Positions 11,707 through 25,238 are shown, counted from the first letter of the stretch. The stretch is DNA of 64,000 nucleotides from Agelas oroides (GCA_949130485.1 OX422184.1:20290824-20354823), one strand, 5' to 3'. Translations and numbers: made by a program. Notes: generated from the letters alone by a model not told the origin.

Positions 11707-12705
11707 AATTTAGAAACAGAATTACAGTGGGTCTGTTACAAATGCAGTATATTTGTGCAGTTGAGTTTGCTTACTCGTCAGGGTGAGAGCAAGGCCAGTC
11801 CTGAGTGCATGTTAGAAAACATTCCAGTAGCTACCAGAAAAGCAACCAGAGAATTCAGATTACAGAGAAACTAACGCACATGCATGCCCATGATGGTGTG
11901 TTTGTTGTAGCGAAGTATCCATAGGCAGATTGAAATTTGGTGACTAAATCTTGACAACGAAGAGGTTATCTGTTACCAACTTTAGCTTGGAAAATAATTT
12001 TGCCAACATTTCAACTGAATGTTCCAGTCGTCATGTTGTGGGTGGCTGCAACGTAATTGCTACTGAGCATGGCAAATATGGTCTGCCTTGTGTGCAGAAG
12101 CTGTGGAGTGCATGAGCAGTGCTGAGTCTATATGGCATGCTGGAGTGTAAGTTGTACAATATGTTGTGAACTTTTATTGCTACTGAACATGGCAGATGTG
12201 GGTTGTCTTATGCAGATGGCTGTGGAGTGAGCAGTGCTATGGGCCTTGTTCATTGAATTAGTGGGTGTGGATGGGCTATTGTGCATGTAGACAGTTTTGT
12301 GATGTGCATGGTTGGCAAAATGGCACAAGATGTAGGGATGGTGTGAAATTGTTGTGGTGTCATTCCCATCTAGTTTGGTTGGTTTTTGAGGGTTCCATCC
12401 CTAAATGCACTTGTTTTCATTCAGAAAGGTTGCTCATGAAAACACTCAATAATGACTGATGTAGCTCATAGAAGCCTTTGAATAATCTAATCAAGTGTGT
12501 CATTTGTGCACTTTTAATGTGGCTGCCATTATATTCTGGGTCCACCCTACATATGTAGTACTATATCGTACACCGTGATATACATAATACATAACGCTCT
12601 ATACTAGTTAATATTTTGATATTTCAAAAAGTAATTTGCAGGTCAGATAATCTATCAGCATTTAAATTACAGTTACTAAATCAAGTGTAAACAACATTTT
12701 TAATG
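11707..12705. other. Spacer between fibrinogen exon and Ig relic
   Basis: There is no coding signal. Parts resemble 59930-60110 of block 2. A short piece at 12328-12410 carries the GATGTAGGGATGG and CCATCCCTA phrases of repeat family X. Confidence 0.4.
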
Positions 12706-13346
12706 TTATCTCTTACTTCGTCTCAGTTTCATCTCAGAGAATTTGAGGGAGTAGTTGAATCCTCTCCATCTGATAAAGTTAGCATCGTTAGCAGAAGATG
12801 AGTGTGGTTCACCACGGTAGAGAGCATTGAGGTTCGAATGGTTGCATGCATGATACCACCAGGCGTCTTTGAACCACTGTGCACAATTGCCAGCTACTGC
12901 ATCATTGTCGTGATCCCATGTACTAAAGTTCTGTCCATTTTGGAATGCAAGTGAGTCCCCTGCAGTTCCATTGTATCCTGATACTGATAGAATGTACTTG
13001 GATGCTGAATCTCCTACACTAAAACTTGTGTACTGTGCATATGCTGAGTTTCCTTCAAAATCTTGCACATCAACTTGTAGCTCAGTAGCATTGGATGTCA
13101 GACGATGTATCTTGTCCAGCCCCAGCCAGAACTCTCCATTTAGACTTCCAAAGCCTTGCTGATAGTCAGTCCAGTTGCGATAAAAGTCAACAGATCCATC
13201 CATTCTGCGCTGGAATACTGTCCATCCACCACCATCGGTCACCAGGTCACAATTTGCTTGGAATGCTGGCTGATCATCTGGTTGGATGGTGTAGACCTCA
13301 CTGGTGGTTTGACCTTGAGTCAAGACATCCATGCAGTCTCTATAAA
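12706..13346 (-). CDS. Fibrinogen C-terminal domain exon 1 (terminal exon)
   Basis: This exon encodes about 213 aa of a fibrinogen-related domain. It opens YRDCMDV, followed by DGGGWTVFQRRMDGS, GEFWLGLDKIH, a calcium-site-like DHDNDA and the second cysteine pair around NCAQWF and WWYHAC, and ends KLRRSKR then a stop. The acceptor AG directly before TTTATAG gives phase 1, so an upstream exon must supply the start; I could not identify it. Such domains in secreted or membrane lectins bind acetylated sugars or other ligands. It is a close paralog of the exon at 61047-61687, including flanking intron. Confidence 0.9.
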
Positions 13347-14120
13347 CTTCTAAGGGATGTAAAAGTAATGATCAGTCCAACAGATTTCTTTCCTAGGTTG
13401 TATTACATACACAAAAGCTAGCAGCAGTTAAATAAGTGGGAAAATCCCTTCTGGAGTTGTAGTGAGGGTTTAGGGTGATGTGGGTAGCTTGTGAAGCAAA
13501 GCTTATTGGTGAATGAAAGCTTTTAAGTTCATAGGGGTAAGTGCACTATTGCAATAACATATATGCCTGAGACTGGATATCCATACGTCTAGAACTGGAA
13601 GAACCAAGGCAACACAACTTTACTTGCACTGTATGACTTTAAGTTGCTTCTGGCGACACATATGATTAGGTAAATTTACTCCTGACCAAGTGTAAACAAT
13701 AGTTTATAGCTAGACCCTTCTTTAACTCAAGCCCACTGTATATATACTGTCAGCTCTTAGCTAATTTTGTATATGGTTTCTTAGACCATTAACAGTTTTA
13801 CGGAGGTGTATGTATGCAGTAAGCCTCACGCAATGCAGAGCCACCATTTGTTTGAAGTAAACCAAGTGGTGCAGACACCCAGTGACTCACTGCAACACCT
13901 GACATTCCTTGAACAGCAGCTGCCGAAAGGTCTTCATGAGACACCAGTTTAGCTATAGCCGTAAGTACTGTCCAACAGGGCCTAAAATTTGGGGTTGCGT
14001 CATTCAGGTTAGTTTATTGAGGACAGCTTTAGGGCTAAGACTCTGGTTGTTCACTTCACTCAACACCACCAAAACAATCACCTCAACATAGGCATCGGAA
14101 CTGGGGGAGGTGGGGGGCAC
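13347..14120 (-). other. Conserved upstream intron of fibrinogen exon 1
   Basis: This non-coding stretch matches 61688-62335 over most of its length (for example around CTAGCAGCAGTTAAATAAG), showing that the fibrinogen paralogs were copied with their intron. No exon is evident. Confidence 0.6.
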
Positions 14121-16470
14121 TATAGGAGCATGCCACCCCATCATTTGATCTGCATGCCACACCCACATTGCCTACTGATAAACTTGGGCTTCAAGAAATT
14201 AAGTCTAAATTGATTACAGCCACACAGTCATGCAGTCACAGTCATCAATGCCAACTATGAGCCGTTTTACAGTCTTGTGCCTCCAAAGTGGGCCTGGGCA
14301 AGAGATTAATTTACTCAATGGTCCCTTCTTCCTTATTTTCATGTGCTCATATACCAAATCAGAGTCCTGCTTGCCGAAAAGGAAGAAATCTCCAGGGGCA
14401 TGCCACAGACCCCCTAGTTGCTGTTTGTGCTAATTTTAAGGCAGTCTAGGCTCAAAAACAGCCTCAGAAGTTACCTTCAAGCATCTCAATTTTACAAATT
14501 TACCTTGGGAGACATCTCCCCACACACCCATAGTTACCATTCTTGTGCACTTGCCTATATGGTCCTGCTTTGTTCCCCCCCAATCAAAAAATCATCCTAT
14601 GCTCAATAAGTCACAGTATTCAAACTGCGGCTTTTGCACAGCTCTCCATTACTTACTCCAGACACAAATTTTAACTAACAGCTGAACATTGGAAATTTGG
14701 GGCAGACAGACTGCAACGCAGTAAACAGAGTCCAGAAACTGCTGAGCAATGGGAGTTGAAGGTCATGCCAAACAATGGAGGGTGAGTAGACTGTCCATTT
14801 TGGGATGGCATGGGAAAGTTTAAGCTAAAGCTTAGAAACTTAAGCATGAATGTGTTACAAGTTTGAGACTAGTCTACCAAGCTAGACTGGACTAGTTTAT
14901 CAAAGCTAGACCAATTCTCTCCTTGCCAAGTCTCATTTCCGAATCACTGATCACTGGAAAGAAGACTGATGCACACCTTTTCTGAATAGCACCAGCATTA
15001 TGCAAGGCCTCTTGCTTGGAAAACAATAGAGGGATGGCATGCCAACAGGTATACAAACAAGGTATAGGAATGGTAAAAGGTTAAGGAAACACACAAAGCC
15101 CCACCCCTACATCCTTTTAGCATTAGAGGTGCTTTAGTAGGCAAAAAGATGTAGGCATGGATGGTGCTTTGTATATTCACCTTAGCTTTTATATATACAT
15201 TCAGAAAGCACCACCCTAAGTAAAGCCACTATTATTATATCAATTTTGTTGTGGTAGCTATTTGGTATGGTGGCTGATTGGGGCTATCCCACTTCATATT
15301 CCAGGCTATGATCTTCCCCATTTGTTCCCTTCCGACATCTCTCCCCCAAATCTCACATTTTCAAACAAAGGCAGTCTTGCACATTATTCACACGGGAATG
15401 ACATCGTATTTGAGAGCATCCAATTCTTGGGCAACCCACATCTAGTTTTCTGCTTAGGGATGAGAATTGGTTTGTAAGAGGCTAACATACAATTTTTTTT
15501 TGTACACAATCACTGCTCTGGTTTATCAATTTTTTGTTGTAAACAACACGACATTACACTGAATAATTTAATAATAATATACATATCTACATGGAAGCTT
15601 ATATTGGAGTTTCTGTCAATCACCATGATCCTACCAAATGAGCTTCAAATGGTTTATGGTGATGGTTCTCTTACACATTGCAAGTGAGTTAGAGAATGTT
15701 GGTTGGTTCAGTTTTTCCATTAGGGCTGTCAGTACTATCTCAACACCATTGCTGGTAGCCACAAAAGTTTGACATCATGGGTTGAAGTTGCAAGGCCTAT
15801 TAAAAAACCACATGAATCATTGTATCTCTGTTTTTGCTTTAAAATTATTACAGCCAATGCCCAGAACTTTGTGCCCTCATCCACTATGCATACCATTTAA
15901 TGTCTTGCCTCAACCTCCCACCAAATAAAAAAATAAAAAAAGACATGCAATCTGGATCTTTTCTACTACCAAAAACAGCTCTCAGGTCTGAAATGTGCTG
16001 CATTTGGTAGAAAGTTGAGTAGGTTGAGTTAACTCCTTGTGGGTCCGTTTCTCTGAGAGTTTCCAAGTTGCTGAAACATCATGCTGGCTAGAAAAGTCTA
16101 TATTTGCATCATCATTGTCCGTGGCAGATTGTGTAGTGGAGACAACAGAATCTTGCTCACCTGGGTACAGTTCACTGAAATCACGCTATTGGTTGATGTT
16201 AAAGATCACCTGAGGGATGGTGTCCTTTCCCAGCTTGAGTTGATCAAGCTCTCATAACTTAAGTATGCAGAGGTAACGTTGACAGAGGATGTTCCGTCCT
16301 ATTTAGTACAAATGTAATGATGATGTAATGATGACGTTGCTGTTTCACCCGGCACCTCACACGACCTTTGTAAAAGTTGATCAGTTAATGTATGAAAATC
16401 TGAAGCATTCGCAGCATTTTTCTTTGTGCAATTAAAATGTCCAGTCAGCTTATCTTTCTTGCAGCTTTCG
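14121..16470. other. Unassigned sequence with family X scraps
   Basis: No gene is recognised. At about 15025-15165 the phrases AGGGATGGCATGCC and CCCCTACATC recur in family X order, indicating a truncated copy. The remaining open frames lack domain features. Confidence 0.4.
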
Positions 16471-16803
16471 TATGGCATGCCACACATAACAAAATTGTAT
16501 GAAGTCGACTTTGGTAAGTACGTAAGTCGCATTACGTCACACTTACATCACATTGCCACAAGTGAGGAGGGTTGTTCGTCACTTTTAATCCATTTCCTGT
16601 CCCTAGCCCTAACCTTAACCCTAACCGGTACGCTAAGCCCTATAACAAGTTGGAAGTCGCAATATAACAACTTGGCAAGTCGCAACATAACGACTTGGCA
16701 AGTCGCAATATACCGACTTGAAAGTCGTAACATAATGACATACGTGCTAGCTTACTGCATGTTGAAGTCGACTTCATAATTTTGTTATGTGTGTCGTGCC
16801 ATA
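16471..16803. mobile_element. TIR element with CATAACAAAATT ends
   Basis: The left end carries ATGGCATGCCACACATAAC then AAAATTGTATGAAGTCGAC. The right end is the near-perfect inverse, giving arms of about 40 bp around a 330-bp element. The middle has three or four repeats of AAGTCGCAAYATAAC and a short telomere-like run (CCCTAACCTTAACCCTAACC, 16607-16626). No open frame fits a transposase. Confidence 0.8.
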
Positions 16804-17924
16804 CTTCTGAACGCGAAGAGGTTCACAAAACTTGAAAACTCTGTCAACCTCAGAGAGACCCTAAGACAATCTTACTTGACATTTGCAGCTCAGGAACTTC
16901 ACACTATCAGTTGGCAAGCTCGGAAACACACACTGCCCGTTCACAGAAGTCCTGGCATTTCTTCACTGGTCCATCCTCTGGCATTACGGGTTAGCAAGGC
17001 AGAAATTGTCAGCGTTGTCAAGTCTGAAGGTCAAAGTTGACAAGCGTGCTAGCAAGCCCTGGGCAGTGCCAGTGGGCTTGAATTGTTTACATACCTTGTA
17101 ACTAGGCTGGACTAGTTTATCTAAGTAGCTTATCACTGCCAAGTAAGCTAATTCTACTTGTTTGAAGCCATTCTCTGCTCGCTATACATAATAGCTGACT
17201 AGAAATTTAAAACAGCATGATTCTACCATTGGATACTTACAGGTCCGACTTATAAGCCGCTTTCCAAGTTATATGCACGTAGAAGTGTAAACTGGAGGCT
17301 GTTTGCTCACTGTGTTTGAGTAAAAGCTTCTGATAGACACGGCTAAACTAGCGATCACCCCCGACCTGGTACTGCCTCTTCCTGTCTATCCAGTGTGATG
17401 ATGTCAACCAAAAGGTGTGGTCCAGTCTCATTACTATTGAAGATAAAGGGGCCTACCCCTGAGTTTCGCTCAGCTTCCTAGTTTCGCGATAATGGGCAAG
17501 TTCTACTTTATGAGCCACTTTAATGGCTTTTCGCGCGAGCTAACTGACAATTTTTGAGCCACTAAAGTGGCTTACCGCGTGCAATGAGTTAGTCTTCTGC
17601 ATAGCATTTCAACCGCCAAGCCTTCTTTGGTCGCCATTAATTTTTATAGACGCATTCACAATTGAGGTGTGATGGAATTTTGATAAGATGCAAATTATAT
17701 TCAAAGAGATAACAGGAAGTTTCAGTAACGGCCCTTGGTTTGCAAAATTCCATCACACCTAAATGGTGAAAGCAGTACGCGACCTCACTCGCTCGCATGA
17801 TGCAACTTAATTGGAGCGCCACCATAATGTCGCTTGGAACGAAAACGGGATAGGCCGTTGACCATCCTGATTATTTTTTCTCCACGTGCAGGAAAATAGT
17901 CTGGGCACGAGACTAACTGTGTCA
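16804..17924. other. Unassigned sequence
   Basis: No domain or splice pattern is recognisable. A phrase GAGCCACTTTAATGGC / GAGCCACTAAAGTGGC occurs twice near 17510-17570. Confidence 0.35.
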
Positions 17925-18185
17925 TATGAAAATGGGACCCCCTAAATGGGAACCCCCAGGCCATGTATATTCTGGGGAAAATGGGAACACAGGTCCCAAC
18001 ATTTCCGGGAAAATGGGGACCTGGGTCTCCATATTACCGGGAAGATAGAGGGACCTGAGCTCCCCATTTTTCCGGAAATATGGGGTCCTTCTGATCGGGA
18101 ATCCCCTGTATGGCTGACCATTTTCTCAGGAGTATGGGGATCCTCCGTATGGCACACCATATCACAGGAATATGGGGATCCCTAG
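17925..18185. repeat. Degenerate GGGA/CCC-rich minisatellite
   Basis: About seven diverged units of roughly 35 bp combine AATGGGGACC or TATGGGGATCC with CCGGGAA-type phrases. Open frames across it are repeat artefacts. Confidence 0.7.
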
Positions 18186-19094
18186 CTACATAGCTATATA
18201 TTGGTTGAATATACCTACAGCCTACAAAACTGATCTAAGCACCCCCCTCTGTAGTTCGGTGGGAAGCGTCTTAGAGAGAAGAGAAGTATTGATGAATTTA
18301 CTAGCTACATGTGTACATAACAAGAGAGCTAAGAGTTTTACTTGATCAGCAACATAAAAGTGATCACCATCATTTGCACAGAAATATTTGCTTGCAGCTT
18401 TCAGAGAGCTATGCAGCTACCTAGTCCGACTTGATATTGCATAGCCATTGGAGTAGCAACTATAGCAAAGATAGTGATACGTTTCAACCGTCCGAAGTAT
18501 TGTTCTTCAGTCTGGATATGTTATGAAAGATATAGCTACTGGCGTTTTTCCATTCCATAGGACAGGTTCTATATAGATGGGTTGAGATTTTGGTATGGAA
18601 CAGTCACATGCGGCAAAAGAAACAAGGATTCCCATTTTTATAACACTTGACATCCAGTAACTTACAAGCTTATAGTCTACGCAGAGTGTCAATAAGTATT
18701 AGGTACGCTGTAATATCCTTAGAGGTACATTCTAATAGTCCCTTAGTCTTGGAACTAGCCTTGCAGTTTTGGGTGTTTGCTTTCTATCATGTTCTATGTG
18801 AGCATTAATTGGAGTTGTATGAGAAACAAATTAGTGCACTAATTTGTAACTGTACTTTGTTGCCATGGCTCATTAATATGATTGTGCAAGGTTTCTGCTC
18901 TATAGACTAGTCTCAGCTCACACTAGCTCACTTGGAGAGTAGGAAATTTATTGACATCATCTTTAACATACAACACATTCTCTTTTTTATCGTCCCATTC
19001 TTTCTTGCAGAAATTAGATCTTTTTGCTTAAAATTTGTAGAAGTTTTCTCCAAAAATGGCATGATTTGTTCAAAGTTTTAGTACATTAGGCTGC
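18186..19094. other. Unassigned sequence
   Basis: AT-rich DNA with no coding or repeat structure that I can support. Confidence 0.35.
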
Positions 19095-19285
19095 CTAACC
19101 CTAGGCAGACATAATCTATAAAGTCTTCAATTTGAGCTAATCTTTAGCAATGGCTACCTAAATTTAAGCAGACATAATCTATAAAGTCTTCAATTTGAGC
19201 TAATATTCAACAATGGCTGCCTAAATTTAAGAAGACATAATTTATAAAGTCTTCAAGTTGAGCTAATCATTAATTAGGCAGCCAT
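19095..19285. repeat. 63-bp tandem repeat, three units
   Basis: Three consecutive units share GACATAATCTATAAAGTC, TTGAGCTAAT and CTAAATTTAA. Extra copies of CCTAAATTTAGGCAG-like palindromic phrases continue to about 19500. Confidence 0.8.
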
Positions 19286-19998
19286 GCTATGGAAGTATAG
19301 TCTAAAATGTGTACCAAAATATGCTATGCCTAAATTTAGGCAGCCATGCTATGGAGGTACTCTAAAATGTGGCAACTGTTGTGTAATATGTGTATTGAAT
19401 GTCGACATATGCATCAATTTTGAAGCAAAGTAGTGCTAATTTACTAGCATTTGTTGCTAAAAGTTTGGAGAATGTGCTGCCTAAATTTAGGCAGTGGTCT
19501 AAATATTTACAAGATTTTACTCAACTTTTTGTACTTTGCTAGAGATTTTGCACAAAATATTCAAAATCATGCAAAAAAGAATGTGACAATAAAACTAATG
19601 TGCTAATTATACGTAGCTATCCCCTCTAGTATCTGCCCTCTTCTGCCAACTGTACTTATGTCAGATCTAGCCTTGTTCTGAGCTCTAATGTGCAGTTCTT
19701 GCTCACTTATTCTTATACTGTAAGCAATCAAAAGTGGGATGGTGGGGACACCTGGGTGCGTTTTTCTGAGAGTCGATATTAGTGTGTGCTCGCTCAAGGA
19801 CATTTGTGCAGGCATAAAATTGCTTGGATGGTGATTTGAGAAAAACTCAGCTTTTGGTAGCAAAATGGCCACTGTATAGTGCTTGCAAACAGTTTACAAA
19901 GTCTAAGTTTATGAGCCCTATGTTAACACTCATGCCATGGTCACATACAATTAAAAGCCACGATTGGCTTACTTTACCACTGGAAGAAATCATGATAT

Positions 19999-20275
<277 letters not shown>

Positions 20276-21300
20276 CAACCTGATAACATTGTTTTGTCTT
20301 GGAACTCTGGAAAATATTTTTGCATGACATGCAGAACATGTTTTTGACAAAGACTTTATTACTACAACTAATTAGACTGCTAAGCTTGCCCACTGCTGAA
20401 CCAGTCTTGTTCCCAGGCTCTCAGGACCAAGCAATGAGACTGGAAATCATTAGACCTTGGCAAATTATGCTCAAAACTTCCTGTATTATGCTATGCCAGC
20501 AATTCCTGCACTGAATGCAATTATTATGCCCTGGAATATGATGTATTATGCTGAACTTATGTAATGGTATGGAATTAACCTCTGTCCTCTGACCCAATGT
20601 TCATGTTTGACTATTAAACGGTATAGAGTGGTGAATTTGTAGATAGCAAACCAGCTAGGAAAACTGAAAAATGCTTTAACTGTGTCTAGACCTAGTCTTC
20701 TTGTGATATGGACATCGATAGGTACCAATAAAGAGTATAACATTATGCTTGCTTAAAGCACTGTATGCTGGAATATATTCTCTTATGCTGTACCATATGA
20801 GATGATGCTACTGCTAGGGAGTCTATGCTTACAGACATGTGCATTGCTCTTTTGACTATTGTAGATTGAAACATGAAACACATATACACACTTTTGTAAT
20901 TCCGGGAGAAATGACTTATCAAAAGAGGGCATTCCCAAACCTATTGTGGGTGTCCCAACTCGATTTGATAACCGGAAATGGGCATAAAACGAACGTTTAA
21001 GTTTTATAAAGCTGCTTTAACTCTTTAACAACTGTAGGCTATTTACTGGAAGTGTTTATTGGGCTATGGATACCTTCCATGGTCCGTATTTCACTTCTGC
21101 TTGGAGCTAGCACTGGAAACTTGACTCAAAGCTTCAACATGTTCTCTGTAGGTTCATGACCTTGGACACACCCACTCACTAGCGAGCGTTCAATAGTCAG
21201 GGCCCTCCAACCAGAGAACGCTCCTCCGGACTAAAAGCTGCCTAAAATGCCAGAAATGGAGTCCCTACAAGGTGAAAGGAGCGTTTTCTACACCCGTTTG
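20276..21300. other. Unassigned sequence with ATTATGC motifs
   Basis: Repeated TATTATGCT phrases at 20460-20830 also occur at 23660-23760 and 31200-31640. This suggests scattered pieces of one unclassified element. No gene is seen. Confidence 0.4.
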
Positions 21301-21490
21301 TGCAAGAAAGCAGACAAATGGCCCACCCGGCATTGACCAAGGCTTTTCTACAGGCAGCTGCAACCGCCGCCATGCACTGTCAGCCAGAGCGGTGCAAGAA
21401 AGCAGACAAATGGCCCACCCGGCATTGACCAAAGCTTTTCTACAGGCAGCTGCAACCGCCGCCATGCACTGTCAGCCAGAGCGGTGCACC
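21301..21490. repeat. 92-bp direct duplication
   Basis: Two nearly identical copies start at 21301 and 21393, each with TGCAAGAAAGCAGACAAATG and CCGCCATGCACTGTCAGCC. Confidence 0.9.
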
Positions 21491-22316
21491 CGCCCACTTC
21501 CCCCTGTCCCACCCTTTTTGCTAGCGTATCTTCAAAACGGATTGCGCCAACTGATAACATGCGGCCAAAATCTGACGACGCCATATGGCGTCATCGGTTG
21601 TTAAAGGGTTAACGCAAGAACGATTGGAAATCAGATGGTTCAGCACAATTTCTTGCCATTACCATTTTAAATGCATGTTCACGCAGACACGCAGTTCAAT
21701 ATAAAATTATGTATAATGAAGTTTTCGGCCGCACGGGGGTGTGGTCCGACACCGCTAACTCTGGCTCTGGCGATGATAGTACAGCTGAATATTCACGCCA
21801 GGTTCGCTAGCTTATCAACAACGCTTGATCACATATATCCCCCCCCCCCCCCGCATGGGCCGAGAATACCGTGACACAATAATCAAGCCACTCTACGCTT
21901 TAGTGCGCTTGACAAAATATATTTTCGAAGGTCAATGTGGTCACTATAGACAACTAATTATTCAAACGACATGTACGCACAGTTGTGTTAACACATTAAA
22001 ATGTATCTATACACAGGGTTTGAGACAAACACACACAGACGTACATAAACCCTCCTCCCCCCTCACCCCCCCACCCCCCCCACAAAATATATGTAATATA
22101 TATATATACATACACATGTACATACGGCGTTGAGAACACTAAGCGATTTACCGAACCACGTTATACGAAATATGTAAACAGCATTTAAATTTACATCTAA
22201 CCTTCTTTCGCCCATGCATGCACTGTATTACCCACTGTATTACCTTCAGAACTTCTTCTTAGTAGTTGCGGAGGTTTTTCTGCTAATTGTAGGAGGGGAG
22301 AAGCGAAGCATACACT

Positions 22317-22373
22317 CACCAGCAGAGCTTGGATGAACGAAATATAACGATTTAATCCATCAAACAGCTTTGC
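22317..22373 (-). CDS. Possible 5' exon, minus strand, unrecognised
   Basis: An ATG at 22373 opens 19 codons (MAKLFDGLNRYISF...) that end exactly at a CTG|GTGAGTG donor. The frame also stays open through that donor to 22197. I do not recognise the product and found no matching downstream exon, so it may be chance. Confidence 0.25.
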
Positions 22374-22748
22374 CATTTTACCGCCTAATTTTAGTATGCA
22401 AGTCGACACGCAGCCGTTCCCAATGTTTTGCTGAGTCAGAATTTTATAACCGGATAAGTTGACGTCGCTACGTGCCCACTTCCGGTGTATTAACCCTTTT
22501 AGCCCGACGCGCATGCGCAGAAATTGATCGCGTGGTTACGAGAGAAGCTAATAAAAAATGGCGATTTAGTGTAGTGTTGATTCATTGCGTTATATCTTTT
22601 AAAATAGCTGAGTTCAGGCAATGATAGTTAGGCTTAGCTTAGTTGAAAACAAACCTGCTTTACTCAGAATGTAGTCAGAAGACCTGCTAGTGAAGTCCGA
22701 AGAAGCTACAACGGTGGAAACGTAGGTACCCGCTGTGTACCTGAAAAT

Positions 22749-22794
22749 GACCGATAATACACGGCAAAAGTTGGCAGAGATTTCCAGCGAAGGT
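22749..22794 (+). CDS. Possible 5' exon, plus strand, unrecognised
   Basis: An ATG at 22749 is followed by codons for MTDNTRQKLAEISSE and then GTACGT, a plausible donor. It faces the candidate exon at 22317-22373 across about 375 bp with a GCGCATGCGCA motif (22509-22519). No continuation was found. Confidence 0.25.
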
Positions 22795-23033
22795 ACGTTT
22801 CAACTGTCGTTGACACGATTAGATAGTATATAGACGATAGAACATGTAGCGTGTGCATATAAGCTGTACTGTGGCCAACTACGATCGGCAGGCAAACTTC
22901 GAACGCGATTTTCAGAGGAAGTCCCTATAGGATGCGGCAGCAAATTATGCTTCGATTGACTTCCTGTTACACGTAATAACTAACTCCAAGTCCAAAAAGG
23001 CGCAGCGATCACGATAAATAGCGGAAGCGAAGT

Positions 23034-23112
23034 GCGGGCGCATTTGGCCGCTATCGGGTGTAATGGTCAAGAAATTTCGCGGGCGCATTTGGCCGCTATC
23101 GGGTGTAATGGG
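23034..23112. repeat. 45-bp direct repeat, two copies
   Basis: GCGGGCGCATTTGGCCGC and the following CTATCGGGTGTAATGG occur at 23034 and again at 23079. Confidence 0.85.
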
Positions 23113-23768
23113 TTAAATGACAAACTTCGTCAAATGGCGGTTGTACTCCTTTTAGCTGTCTGAGCCTGTCTCTTTTCATTTCCTCTCCCCCCTACCAAAA
23201 GGTGATAAACAATGTCACTTGTGTAGGTTGCTGGTTATTTGCAAGACATTTAACAGTCCATTGGCACCATGTGCCAAGCATAGTCCACTTTTTTTGGTAC
23301 CAAGATCGAAAGGATCAAGTACCTGATAGGTCTACATGTCCAACATGTGCACCTACGTCTTGTTTCCATATGATGTAGTCACTTAAAAGGGATTACATCA
23401 TGTGAAAACCCTCTATAGAGAAGACTAAAATTAATGAGGCAGAACCAGAGAATGGACAGTGAAGGAATGCCATGACTTCTGTAAATGGAGGGGGGGGGGG
23501 GGTGGTGAGTGTGAAGCACGAGGCACAGCCTCAGATTTTTAGACATACTCCAGACCTGACAGTCAGACCTTAGCCTAAGTCAAAGTCAGTGAGAAGGAAA
23601 GAAATAAAGAGTGAAAATAAAGAGGGAAAAGAAAGTGACAGTGACTCAGGGATTGGCCTTGGTGGATTATGCTCCTACTTCTACCCATTATTCTATTCCT
23701 ATGATTTTTACCTATTATTCTTTTCAGTGCACCTAGTATTCTCATTATGCTAACAGAATTTCACATAC

Positions 23769-24035
23769 TTATGTAAAAAATGACAGTAATTCAAAAGTGG
23801 TTACAACTTTCTTGACAGTTGTTCTTTGTAACATTACAGAAAGTTGAATGTAGTCCTCTAAGGAGGTTTGCTGCTGTGAAGAAAAGGAACTTGTTAATTT
23901 TGAGAAGACGCGTTCAGCTGCTGCTGACAAAGGCTGTACCAGTAAGACCAATCTGCAGGCTTGAGCCCAGTTGGGTAGATTATGTTCGTGTGATTTCCAC
24001 CATTCATTCAATGATTTCACTTTTAGTTGAAGCAC
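23769..24035 (-). mobile_element. hAT transposase C-terminal relic
   Basis: The 88-codon frame carries the hAT dimerisation signature: WWKSHE, LPNWAQACR, then PLSAAAERVFSKLTS and LEDYIQLSVMLQ. The N-terminal and catalytic portions are missing, so this is a fragment, possibly part of a longer decayed element. Confidence 0.85.
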
Positions 24036-24240
24036 CCTCCACAGCAGCTAAATACTCAGGTACTTCATATTTTTTTGTCTATCACTAATCATACGAACAG
24101 AATGTCGCAAAATTCACTTTTTCGAGTGTACATGCTTTTCATGATAATATATTAACACATCATGAATAATTAGCAGGAAAATTTATGTTTAGTACCTCTA
24201 TTAGCCACTCCCCTTGCAGAAATCCTGGATCAGCCCCTGT

Positions 24241-24312
24241 ACTCGGGGAGGGACTTGAACCCACGACCTGGCAAATGGCCTGCCATGCTCTAAACCAACT
24301 GAGTTACCGAGT
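24241..24312 (-). tRNA. tRNA-like sequence (pseudogene or SINE head)
   Basis: The minus strand folds as a 72-nt cloverleaf. Acceptor arms are ACTCGG/CCGAGT, the A box is AACTCAGTTGGTTTAGAGC and the anticodon stem is TGGCA/TGCCA around loop GGCCATT. The B box is GGTTCAAGTCC. Loop position 33 is G instead of T and one T-stem pair is broken, so a working tRNA is unlikely. Confidence 0.6.
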
Positions 24313-24559
24313 CACTCGGCAACTCAGTGGCTGAGTTTGAGTACTTAAGGCTGAGCTGCCAGGGATCCAGCCGAAGCGGAGACAAAGCTGGCATGTCCGA
24401 TGGGGAGGGTGTGGCGAGTCCAAAGCGTGAGGCACACACTCTTAGAAATAAAGTGGGCAGAACACATTTACAAGTGGCTGGTGCACACTAAATTCTTAGT
24501 ATGCCTGGCAGTGTTTTCATGGTTTGTGTGCACAGCACACCACTTGGTGTACTCTGCAC

Positions 24560-24835
24560 ACCAGCTTGAAGAAATACAGCACACCAGTTACAATCAGGTG
24601 TGCACCAACCACCATTCATCAAGTGGCTCTAGCACACTTTATAATGCGGTGTGCACCAACCACTATCCATGGTTCTAGCACACTAATGCAGGTGTGCACC
24701 AAACACTATCCATGAAATGGTTCTAGCACACTAATGCAGGTGTGCACCAACCACTATCCATGAAGTGACTCTAGCACACTTACTAATGCAGGTGTGTACC
24801 AACCACGTGCACTATCCATGAAGTGGCTCTAGCAG
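24560..24835. repeat. Minisatellite, about 46-bp units
   Basis: Five or six units carry GTGTGCACCAACCACTATCC, then ATGAAGTGGCTCTAGCACAC, with small indels. Confidence 0.85.
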
Positions 24836-25112
24836 ACATCAGACACAAGTTAACAGATACGAAGACACAAGTTAACAAGTTAACAAGTATGAAGACACAA
24901 GTTAACAGATACGAAGACACAAGTTAACAAGTATGAAGACACAAGTTAGCAGATACGAAGACACAAATTAACAAGTATGAAGACACAAGTTAGCAGATAC
25001 AAAGACACAAGTTAACAAGTTAACAAGTATGAAGACACAAGTTAACAAGTTAACAAGTTAACAAGTATGAAGACACAAGTTAACAGATACAAAGACACAA
25101 GTTGGACAACAG
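24836..25112. repeat. AGACACAAGTTAACA minisatellite
   Basis: About 12 short units read GAAGACACAAGTTAACA, ending in GATAC or AGTAT, with variable extra AAGTTAAC copies. It starts directly where the previous minisatellite ends. Confidence 0.9.
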
Positions 25113-25238
25113 TCAATCTCAAGTTGGATTCAAAATGATAGTAGCTACTTTCCAGAATTCCAACATGTCAATGCATAGTTACTTCAAATAGTCCACTTAG
25201 TTGCACTTCACACCACACTTGAACAAACGAACACTATC

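Noticed and set aside
12706..13346. Fibrinogen exon as an internal part of the kinase receptor
   Set aside because: Both fibrinogen exons end in a stop codon and lie outside the CCP-to-kinase order, so they are terminal exons of separate transcripts.
24241..24312. Functional tRNA gene
   Set aside because: Position 33 of the anticodon loop is not T and the T stem has a mismatch, so a pseudogene or SINE part is more likely.
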